NCBI GenBank assembly: GCA_030146505.1
Contig: JASLCO010000264.1
Coordinates: 1 to 6,132 of the forward strand
Direction: 5' to 3'
From: Moraxellaceae bacterium
GTDB taxonomy: Bacteria > Pseudomonadota > Gammaproteobacteria > Pseudomonadales > Moraxellaceae
DNA: 6,132 bases
The first letter of the stretch is position 1; the number at the start of each line of letters is the position of its first letter. The position numbers were made by a program, and so were the translations under genes. The notes under the pieces are model-generated. The model was not told the DNA's origin. It ran no database searches and worked only from the letters and a program-made list of their open reading frames with translations. Positions 1 to 6,132 of the stretch are shown here, one piece after another.

Positions 1-42
1 CCCTGATGAAACACGCTCGTACGGCCTCTGGCAGGCCCGGAA

Positions 43-50
43 AGAGGTGA
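43..50 (+). promoter_or_regulatory. Shine-Dalgarno of the LysR-type regulator gene
   Basis: The bases AGAGGTGA lie just before the ATG at 54. GAGGTGA matches the anti-Shine-Dalgarno core over seven bases, and the AGAGG core ends 6 nt before the start codon. This fixes the start of the LysR-type gene at 54. Confidence 0.8.
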
Positions 51-53
51 CGG

Positions 54-929
54 ATGGAGCTTTACCAACTGCGCACTTTTGTGACCGTGGCCGAACACGG
101 CAACCTCACCCAGGCTGCCGAGGTGCTGCATCTCAGCCAGCCTGCGGTCACTGCACAGATCAAGGCACTGGAAGAGGAATTCGGCCTGCCGCTGTTCGAG
201 CGCATTGCCGGCGGCGTGGCCCTGACCCGGGCCGGCAGCGAGCTCATCGAAGAAGCCCGCACCTTGCTGGCCGGGGCACGCCACCTGCGGGAAAACGCAC
301 AGCAGATGTCGGGCAAGACCCGTGCCCGCCTGCGCCTTGGCACCACGCTTACCCCGCAGTTGCTGCGTCTCGGCCCGCTCTGTCGCGCCCTGCATGAAAG
401 CCATCCCCTGCTGGACATGGAACTGCGTCCGGGACTTTCCGGTGACATCCTCAATCTGGTGCGCAAGAAGGAACTGGACGCGGGTTTTTTCATCGGCCGC
501 AATCCCTACAGCAATGTGGCGGGCTGGCCGCTGGCCAGCTTGCACTTCAGCGTGATTGCGCCACCGGACTGGCAGGACAAAACCAGCGGCGATGTGCGTA
601 GCCTGGGCAAGCTGCCCTGGATAGGCGCGCTGCCCTTTTCCGCCCAGCACGCGCTGCATCAGGAATTCTGGCGCCAGCACAACCTGCACCCGAAGACCGT
701 GCTGGCCGGCGGCCAGGAAGCAGACTTTCCCGAACTGGTGGCGGCCGGGCTTGGCCTTGCGCTGCTGCGCGAATCACTGGCACGTGAATGGGCCACACAG
801 GGCCGCGTTCTTGTCATTCCCGGATTGGAACTGAAAACCGACCTGAGCTTCATTACGGCCAGCGACAATGCCGACGGACAATTGCTGCGCGAAGTGCGCA
901 CCCTCCTGGAAAAAATCTGGAAGGAATGA
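54..929 (+). CDS. LysR-type transcriptional regulator (LTTR)
   Basis: This encodes a cytoplasmic DNA-binding regulator of 291 residues, the usual LTTR length. The N-terminal winged helix-turn-helix spans about residues 1-60. It has the typical pattern: LRTFVTVAEHGNLTQAA, then LSQPAVTAQIKALE as recognition helix, then LFER and a wing around 51-60. A linker helix follows to about residue 88. The rest is the periplasmic-binding-protein-like effector domain, which begins with the strand LRLGTTLT and holds a GLGLALLRE segment near residues 240-250, as in many LTTRs. The start is set by a strong ribosome binding site. Its target and ligand cannot be read from the sequence. LTTRs often control a divergent neighbour, but only 53 bases are visible upstream. 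The gene converges on the minus-strand operon, so there is no positional reason to link the two. Confidence 0.95.
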   Translation: MELYQLRTFVTVAEHGNLTQAAEVLHLSQPAVTAQIKALEEEFGLPLFERIAGGVALTRAGSELIEEARTLLAGARHLRENAQQMSGKTRARLRLGTTLTPQLLRLGPLCRALHESHPLLDMELRPGLSGDILNLVRKKELDAGFFIGRNPYSNVAGWPLASLHFSVIAPPDWQDKTSGDVRSLGKLPWIGALPFSAQHALHQEFWRQHNLHPKTVLAGGQEADFPELVAAGLGLALLRESLAREWATQGRVLVIPGLELKTDLSFITASDNADGQLLREVRTLLEKIWKE

Positions 930-947
930 GGCCGCTGTTTTCGGTAT

Positions 948-971
948 GTAGGAGCGGCTTCAGCCGCGAAC
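948..971 (+). repeat. REP sequence, left copy
   Basis: This is a 24-base element with a GTAGGA head (948-953), an internal palindrome GCGGCT-TC-AGCCGC (954-967) and a GAAC tail (968-971). It begins 18 bases after the LysR-type stop codon and is the exact reverse complement of the copy at 1057-1080. A GTAG/GGAG-type 5' head next to a short GC-rich hairpin is the signature of REPs mobilised by RAYT (REP-associated tyrosine) transposases. The class assignment rests on that resemblance and not on a search. Confidence 0.85.
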
Positions 972-1056
972 GCTTATTTCCTTGGCATACAAGCGCAAGG
1001 TGAATAATCGCGGCGCTTTCGTCCTGTCAAAAAGGGAGAGGGAGATATACGGAAAG

Positions 1057-1080
1057 GTTCGCGGCTGAAGCCGCTCCTAC
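1057..1080 (-). repeat. REP sequence, right copy (inverted)
   Basis: This is the exact reverse complement of 948-971 over 24 bases. Read on the minus strand it starts with GTAGGA and lies 28 bases after the glpE stop codon. Its short hairpin (AGCCGC/GCGGCT) is followed on the minus strand by a pyrimidine-rich stretch (CCTTTCC) but no true T-tract. It could slow or partly terminate operon transcription or stabilise the mRNA end, but it is not a clear intrinsic terminator. Confidence 0.85.
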
Positions 1081-1108
1081 GGGAGCACGGACACAAGAAG
1101 GGAAAGAC

Positions 1109-1416
1109 TCAGGATTCGACGGGATACTGCCCGCGCCAGTATTCAAAGCCACCATCCAGGCTGTAGACCTCGGCAAAGCCTTTTTCCGCAAGCCAGGCGG
1201 CAGCGCTCTGGCTGGAATTGCCATGGTAGCAATACACCAGCACCGGCACGGCCTTGTCCGTATCTTCGATGAAATCCTGCACCGACTGGTTGTCGAGGCG
1301 CCGGGCACCCGGAATGCGGGCGGTGCGGAAAGAATGCTCGTCACGCACATCCACCAGTACCGGCTGGCGCGAGGCCAGCAACTCGGCGGCGGCTTCCGGC
1401 GCGATGCGCTGCCAGC

Positions 1417-1420
<4 letters not shown>
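1109..1420 (-). CDS. glpE: Thiosulfate sulfurtransferase GlpE (single-domain rhodanese)
   Basis: This encodes a 103-residue cytoplasmic rhodanese. The family transfers sulfane sulfur from thiosulfate to cyanide or thiol acceptors such as thioredoxin through a cysteine persulfide. The active-site loop C-Y-H-G-N-S-S is at residues 64-70, with Cys64 as the predicted catalytic residue. This loop is the hallmark of GlpE and not of other rhodaneses. Other family features are VLVDVRD near 21-27 and YSLDGGFEYWR near the C-terminus. The length is close to E. coli GlpE. Its ATG overlaps the rhlB stop codon by 4 nt, with GGAG nine bases upstream inside rhlB, so translation is probably coupled. It is the last gene of the cluster. 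The name comes from the family: no glycerol 3-phosphate genes are visible here, and the physiological sulfur acceptor is unknown. Confidence 0.93.
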
Positions 1421-2732
<1,312 letters not shown>

Positions 2733-2736
<4 letters not shown>

Positions 2737-3701
2737 AGAGAGGAAACAGGTTGGGCAGGAGCCGGCGTGGCTCCCAACAGGAAACGGGCAACATCCAGCG
2801 AGGTGCGGGCCGGGTCTTCTTCCATGGGGATATGGCCCAGCCCTTCGTACATGACAAGCTGGCTGCCGGCGATATCGCGATGGAAAAGCGCGGCATGTGC
2901 CGGTGGAATCCAGGTGTCCTGCTCACCCCAGAGGATGAGCGTGGGCACCTTGATATCCTTGATGGCCATGCCATCAGGGCCCCTGGCGTTGAAATCCAGG
3001 TGATTGACCAGAGTGGAAACCGCTGGCCGGGCATCTTCGCGACGCATCATGTCCTGATAGCGCCGTACCTGCGCATCGGTCACATTTTCCGGGTGGCCAT
3101 AAACATCGCGAATGCTTTGCGCCACGATGAAGCGCGGCGAGAAATGCGCGGTGATGTCGCGCAATACCGGCAGCTTCATCAGCCTGACCGGCAGCGGCGG
3201 CTCCAGCGGATAGCCGGCGGCATCCACCAGCACCAGCTTTTTCACCTGCCCAGGATGACGCAGGGTGTAATTCCAGGAGATATAGCCGCCCAGGGAATTG
3301 CCGGCCAGATAGAAGTGCGACAACCCCAGCCGCTGTACCAGCGCATCCATGAAATTCTGCAACTCTTCCGCAGACATGGTGCGGCCCGGCAGCGGACCGG
3401 TCAGCCCGAATGGCGCCACATCGACGGCAATCACACGGAAGTGTGGTGACAGGCGAGCCAGCCAGCCGTCCCAGGTATCGGCAGAGGAAGCGAAACCGTG
3501 CAGCAGCAACAGCGGCTCACCCTGCCCGGCCTCCTTCACGCGTACCTGCGTTCCCAGCACATCGACAAAATAGGCTCCATCGCCATATTTCTGGCGAAGC
3601 TCGGCCACCGGTATGTCCGTGATGCCGAAATAATCCCGGCCGAAAAACAGGCCCGCCCCCACTGCGGCAAGAATCGTTACCGCCCACACCAGTTTTTTCA
3701 T
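2733..3701 (-). CDS. Membrane-anchored alpha/beta-fold hydrolase
   Basis: This encodes a 322-residue predicted serine hydrolase of the alpha/beta fold. An N-terminal MKK and a hydrophobic segment at about residues 4-20 form a signal anchor. No convincing cleavage site is visible, so the catalytic domain probably faces the periplasm. The family core starts near residue 62 with LLLLHGF, whose HGF (68-70) forms the oxyanion-hole region. The nucleophile elbow is GNSLGG with Ser136. The likely acid is Asp262 in WGEQDTWIP and the likely base is His290 in GLGHIPMEEDP. The lid region is about 165-235. The substrate cannot be deduced; esterase, lipase or C-C hydrolase activity are all possible. GAAGGA, ending nine bases before the ATG inside the end of the nitroreductase gene, supports the start. 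It follows that gene by 2 nt and overlaps rhlB by 4 nt. Confidence 0.92.
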
Positions 3702-3703
3702 GC

Positions 3704-4453
3704 TCAGTGTTCCTTCACGAAGCGTTCGCGCTCGAAACGTATGCGGGGATGGTAAATACCATCGGCGGCGCGCTTGCCACAGCCCACGACCATGACCACG
3801 AAGCTGTCGCCGGGAAGCTTGAGCAGGCGACGCACACGGTGCTCGTCGAAACCTTCCATGGGGCAGGAATCAAAGCCATGGGCGCGCATGGCCAGCATGA
3901 AATTCTCGGCGGCCAGCGCCACCGTCTTGGCCGCCCACACGCGCATGTCGGCGTGGGTGAAGGGGCCGCGGGGCACGGCGCGCTTCATGCCGGCCACCGT
4001 GGCAAAGGCACGTTTGCCGAGGCCGAAGGTGTTGAGCGGCCCCTGCGTGTAATGGATCTTGGCGAATTTGCGATAGTAGTTGTCGACGATTTTCGGCATG
4101 GCCGACTCCAGCGGCCAGGCATCCAGCATCATGTCGCTGTGCTCCTGCCAGGTGTCGAGGCGCGCCACGATGACGACCAGCGCCCGCGCCGTGGTGGCGG
4201 CATTCTGGCCGAGGCAGGCGGCTGCCAGCTGCTTCTGCAGGGCCGGTGTCTTCACCACGTGGAATTCCCAGGGCTGCAGATTGGAGGAGTTGGGTGCCAG
4301 CAGCGCCAGATCTATGCAATCGTCCAGCACCGCATCCGGCACCGGGGTTTCGTCAAACTTGCGCACCGAGCGGCGGCTTTGCACCACCTTGCGGAATTCC
4401 TCGACATCAATCTGCGGGGCAGGCTCGTGATAGCGTTTTTTCGTTGTCGTCAT
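3704..4453 (-). CDS. Nitroreductase-family flavoprotein (FMN-dependent oxidoreductase)
   Basis: This encodes a 249-residue member of the nitroreductase fold, which uses FMN and NAD(P)H to reduce nitro compounds, quinones or flavins. Visible family motifs are RRSVRKF near residues 27-33 for phosphate and ribityl binding of FMN, APNSSNLQPW near 53-62, and VVGCGKRA near 222-229. A middle stretch (about 105-170, HSDMMLDAW to PFTHADMR) makes it longer than minimal family members of about 180-220 residues. It probably forms the variable helical region that shapes the active site. I place the start at the ATG at 4453 because AGGAAGAGGAA lies immediately before it; an in-frame GTG at 4471 would add six residues and destroy that ribosome binding site. 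It lies 26 nt after the cold-shock gene and 2 nt before the hydrolase. The substrate is unknown. Confidence 0.92.
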   Translation of the reverse strand: MTTTKKRYHEPAPQIDVEEFRKVVQSRRSVRKFDETPVPDAVLDDCIDLALLAPNSSNLQPWEFHVVKTPALQKQLAAACLGQNAATTARALVVIVARLDTWQEHSDMMLDAWPLESAMPKIVDNYYRKFAKIHYTQGPLNTFGLGKRAFATVAGMKRAVPRGPFTHADMRVWAAKTVALAAENFMLAMRAHGFDSCPMEGFDEHRVRRLLKLPGDSFVVMVVGCGKRAADGIYHPRIRFERERFVKEH

Positions 4454-4464
4454 TTCCTCTTCCT
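4454..4464 (-). promoter_or_regulatory. Ribosome binding site deciding the nitroreductase start
   Basis: On the minus strand the bases AGGAAGAGGAA run directly into ATG at 4453. AGGA at 4464-4461 is 7 nt from the start codon. This favours the ATG over the in-frame GTG at 4471, which has no comparable site. Confidence 0.7.
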
Positions 4465-4479
4465 GCTGCACGCCGCCGC

Positions 4480-5097
4480 TCAGAGCGGTTGCACGTCTTC
4501 GGCCTGCAAGCCTTTCTCGCCCTTCATCACCACGAACTCCACCTTCTGGCCTTCGCGCAGGGTGCGGTGCCCTTCACCGCGAATGGAGCGGTAATGCACA
4601 AACACATCATCGCCCTGTGCGCGGGTGATGAAACCGAAGCCCTTGGTGGCATTGAACCATTTCACCTGTCCTTGCTCGCGCGGCCCTTTCACACGGGTGG
4701 GCAAAGGCGGCAGCGCCATCACCAGCATGATGACGGCCGGCAGGAAGACCAGGGAAAGCAGCGGCAGCCAGAATGCAGGCTCGGCGGGAATGACCGGTGA
4801 CAACGCCACTTCCAGCGCCGTGACCGTGGCAAGGCCGACCACGAAAAAGGTGAGCGCCAGATGCACCGGCTTGCGCTTTTTCAGGTTACGCGAGCACCAG
4901 TAGAAAAGCGGCGACACCGTCAGACTGGCAATGCCCAGGAGATAAATGAAATACAGGGGCGCCTTGTCACCTTTTTCCAGCGGCACCGGCATGGCATGGA
5001 ACCAGGAATCGGGAGCCAGCATCATGACGAAGCCATTGATGGCCGATCCCAGCGCCAGCGCGATATAGATCAGCACGATGATGTGTTTCTTTTTCAT
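4480..5097 (-). CDS. Membrane protein with C-terminal cold-shock domain
   Basis: This encodes 205 residues in two parts. The first has four predicted transmembrane helices (about 5-27, 47-68, 79-98, 108-129). Basic residues in the N-terminus (MKKK), the middle loop (RNLKKRK) and after helix 4 (TRVKGPR) put both ends in the cytoplasm. The second part (about 142-205) is a complete cold-shock domain with GQVKWFNATKGFGFI, RNP1 as KGFGFI (152-157) and RNP2 as VFVHY (165-169). It also has a SIRGEGHRTLREGQKVEF segment and a GLQAEDVQPL end. Such domains bind single-stranded RNA or DNA, so this should be a nucleic-acid-binding domain tethered to the inner membrane face. The start is the ATG at 5097, with AAGGA seven bases upstream; the frame stays open to 5226, but that extension lacks comparable support. 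It is the first gene of the cluster that includes rhlB. The function of the membrane part is unknown. Confidence 0.9.
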   Translation of the reverse strand: MKKKHIIVLIYIALALGSAINGFVMMLAPDSWFHAMPVPLEKGDKAPLYFIYLLGIASLTVSPLFYWCSRNLKKRKPVHLALTFFVVGLATVTALEVALSPVIPAEPAFWLPLLSLVFLPAVIMLVMALPPLPTRVKGPREQGQVKWFNATKGFGFITRAQGDDVFVHYRSIRGEGHRTLREGQKVEFVVMKGEKGLQAEDVQPL

Positions 5098-5104
5098 GAA
5101 AAAA

Positions 5105-5109
5105 TCCTT
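5105..5109 (-). promoter_or_regulatory. Shine-Dalgarno deciding the cold-shock membrane protein start
   Basis: AAGGA on the minus strand lies 7 nt before the ATG at 5097, with a T-rich spacer (TTTTTTC). It supports a 205-residue protein that begins MKKKHIIVLIYIALALG, a good membrane-insertion start. The alternative is a 248-residue product from 5226 with an odd, non-membrane N-terminus. Confidence 0.75.
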
Positions 5110-5170
5110 GGACGCAAGGCACAAGACCGGCGATGGCCTCGCCAACAACAACCGGCAAATCACACAAGCC

Positions 5171-5189
5171 GTGGTCAACCCTTGACCAC
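5171..5189. promoter_or_regulatory. Perfect 8-3-8 palindrome, candidate operator
   Basis: GTGGTCAA at 5171-5178 and TTGACCAC at 5182-5189 are exact reverse complements separated by CCC. The site lies in the divergent intergenic region, 73 bases from the cold-shock gene start and 60 bases from the start of the plus-strand gene. A dimeric regulator bound here could act on both transcripts. As RNA it would be an 8-bp hairpin with a 3-nt loop, but no T-tract follows on either strand, so a terminator is unlikely. No specific regulator can be named. Confidence 0.45.
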
Positions 5190-5249
5190 CTGTAAGGCAA
5201 CGCCCAAGCTTACGCATTTCAAGCACTTGTTTCCATTAGGCTTATACGC

Positions 5250-6132
5250 ATGACAGCGCCCTCCTGGCGATGCCTTTCCGCGCTCACCGACGCAGGCACG
5301 CTGCTGGCGAACTGCGGCCCTTCCGATCCCTTCCTGCACCCTGTCTTCCTTGAGGCGCTGGAAAAGTCGGGCGTGGTCGGGCGGACCGGTGCATGGCAGC
5401 CCTGCCACCTGCTGTTCGAGCGCGATGGCCGGCCTTGCGCGCTGCTGCCGCTTTACCGCAAGCATGACTCGCGCGGCGAATATGTCTTCGACCACGCTTG
5501 GGCCGGGGCCTACGAGCGCCATGGCCTGGCCTATTACCCCAAGCTGCTGACTGCCATTCCCTTCACCCCGGTACCGGGACCGCGCCTCCTGCTCGCGCCG
5601 GAGGAAAAGGCGGCCGACTGGATACCCCATGTGCTGCAGGCCGTGCAGGCCGAATGCGGGCAGCAGCAGCTTTCCGGCTGGCACGGCCTGTTCGTGGGGC
5701 AGGAGTGGCTGGAGCCGGCACGGGAAGCCGGCTTTGCCATCCGGCAAGGCTGCCGCTTCCACTGGGAAAACCGCGCTTACGACAGCTTTGACAGTTTCCT
5801 GGCACGGCTCACCAGCAAGAAGCGCAAAGACCTGAAACGCGAGCGACGCCTCTTGCAGGAGGCCGGCATACGCTGCCGTCGCCTGCAGGGCGCGTCCATT
5901 GACGAGGCCGCCTGGGATTTTTTCTGGCGCTGCTACCAGCAAACCTATTTCGAGCATGGCCAGCACCCCTATCTCAACCGCGACTTCTTCCGCCGGCTGG
6001 CGGCAGGCATGGCAGACCAGCTCATGCTGGTGATCGCCGAAGATGGCGACGGTCCGCTGGCCAGCGCCCTCTTCCTGCACAACGACAGCACGCTTTACGG
6101 ACGCTACTGGGGCTGCCTGCGCCGTGCCGACG
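5250..6132 (+). CDS. FemAB/GNAT-like protein, COG3146 (DUF482, 'peptidogalycan biosynthesis'), 3' end cut off
   Basis: The frame is open from ATG at 5250 to the window end, giving 294 codons and no stop. It matches the COG3146/DUF482 family of GNAT-fold proteins, often labelled peptidogalycan biosynthesis or N-acetyltransferase. The order of recognisable segments is DPFLHPVFLEALE (26-38), a W-Q-P-C-HLL strand (49-55), LLPLYRKHDSRGEYVFDHAW (65-84), YERHG then YYPKLLTAIPFTPVPGPRLL (to about 114), and FHWENRAYDSFDSFL (170-184). Then come SKKRKDLKRERR (189-200), TYFEHGQHPYLNRDFF (232-247) and TLYGRYWGC (281-289). Family members are usually near 370-390 residues, so about a quarter is missing. The basic SKKRKDLKRERR stretch is a conserved family feature. 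The true substrate is not established in the family. The ribosome binding site is weak (TTAGG, nine bases before ATG). Confidence 0.9.
   Translation, partial: MTAPSWRCLSALTDAGTLLANCGPSDPFLHPVFLEALEKSGVVGRTGAWQPCHLLFERDGRPCALLPLYRKHDSRGEYVFDHAWAGAYERHGLAYYPKLLTAIPFTPVPGPRLLLAPEEKAADWIPHVLQAVQAECGQQQLSGWHGLFVGQEWLEPAREAGFAIRQGCRFHWENRAYDSFDSFLARLTSKKRKDLKRERRLLQEAGIRCRRLQGASIDEAAWDFFWRCYQQTYFEHGQHPYLNRDFFRRLAAGMADQLMLVIAEDGDGPLASALFLHNDSTLYGRYWGCLRRAD

Larger units (their letters stand above)
948..1080. mobile_element. REP doublet (REPIN/BIME-like) between convergent genes
   Basis: Two perfect 24-bp inverted REP copies flank an 85-bp spacer (972-1056), giving a 133-bp unit. This is the arrangement of a REPIN, a non-autonomous element thought to be moved by a RAYT transposase encoded elsewhere. 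The spacer has further short inverted matches: AAGCGC at 991-996 with GCGCTT at 1013-1018, and CCTTG at 980-984 with CAAGG at 996-1000. It contains no coding potential I can support. The whole unit could fold as one long stem-loop in RNA from either strand. It lies between the 3' ends of the LysR-type gene and glpE, where REP elements are typically tolerated and may act as transcription barriers or protect mRNA 3' ends. Confidence 0.75.
5098..5249. other. Divergent promoter region
   Basis: These 152 bases separate the minus-strand five-gene cluster from the plus-strand COG3146-type gene, so promoters for both must lie here or run into the flanks. I find no convincing -35/-10 pair on either strand. 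TTGACC occurs on both strands because of the palindrome at 5171-5189, and a TTATAC lies at 5242-5247, but the spacings do not fit a standard sigma-70 promoter. Confidence 0.5.

Noticed and set aside
3..50. A possible 3' tail of an upstream plus-strand gene ending in TGA at 48-50, three bases before the LysR-type start
   Set aside because: Only 15 codons are visible (ending RPGKR) and they show no family signal. Another frame is also open here, so neither can be supported.
930..1108. An intrinsic terminator for the LysR-type gene or for glpE
   Set aside because: The REP hairpins are GC-rich, but neither is followed by a clear T-tract in the direction of transcription. I describe them as REP elements with possible barrier function only.
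3707..4594. A 295-codon plus-strand open frame opposite the nitroreductase gene
   Set aside because: Its translation is His- and Gly-rich with no domain, and it is antisense to a gene with clear FMN-binding motifs.
5182..5210. A sigma-70 promoter using TTGACC at 5182-5187 for the plus-strand gene
   Set aside because: At 17-18 bases downstream the sequence is CAAGCT or AAGCTT, which is not an acceptable -10 box.
5098..5226. A 43-residue N-terminal extension of the cold-shock membrane protein
   Set aside because: The frame is open, but the ATG at 5097 has AAGGA at ideal spacing and gives a normal membrane-insertion start. The extension would run through the palindrome and the likely promoter region.
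5175..6080. A 301-codon minus-strand open frame opposite the COG3146-type gene
   Set aside because: The plus-strand frame in the same region carries many conserved family segments, so the minus frame is a shadow. It would also cross the palindrome and the start of the cold-shock gene.

Overview
The window looks like a chromosomal core or near-core segment of a GC-rich gammaproteobacterium. The evidence is a RhlB-type DEAD-box helicase of the kind found in Pseudomonas and relatives, a GlpE-type single-domain rhodanese, and an inverted pair of REP sequences with a GTAGG head of the sort scattered through pseudomonads and xanthomonads. I cannot assign a genus. I see no phage, plasmid, CRISPR, tRNA or rRNA signal, and no insertion sequence other than the non-autonomous REP pair.

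Layout, left to right. A LysR-type regulator (54-929, +) has a strong Shine-Dalgarno. A convergent intergenic gap (930-1108) holds a perfect 24-bp inverted repeat pair, read here as a REP doublet (REPIN). A tight five-gene cluster then runs right to left on the minus strand. In order of transcription it encodes a four-helix membrane protein with a C-terminal cold-shock domain (5097 down to 4480), a nitroreductase-fold flavoprotein (4453 to 3704), a membrane-anchored alpha/beta hydrolase (3701 to 2733), the RNA helicase RhlB (2736 to 1417) and GlpE (1420 to 1109). The junctions are +26 nt, +2 nt, a 4-nt overlap and a 4-nt overlap, so one polycistronic unit with translational coupling at the last two junctions is the natural reading. 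A divergent promoter region (5098-5249) contains a perfect 8-3-8 palindrome. A gene encoding a FemAB/GNAT-like protein of the COG3146 (DUF482) type starts at 5250 on the plus strand and is cut by the window end.

How the genes may work together: the first and fourth genes of the cluster both encode RNA-binding proteins, a cold-shock domain apparently tethered to the inner face of the membrane and the degradosome-type helicase RhlB. That pairing is the most interesting feature here, because the RNA degradosome is itself membrane-associated in E. coli. The nitroreductase, hydrolase and rhodanese have no obvious shared pathway with them. Nothing in the window looks like a dedicated defence, secretion or biosynthetic system. 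Several database-style starts would be too long: the cold-shock gene and the nitroreductase both have in-frame upstream extensions that I reject because good ribosome binding sites sit directly before internal ATGs.
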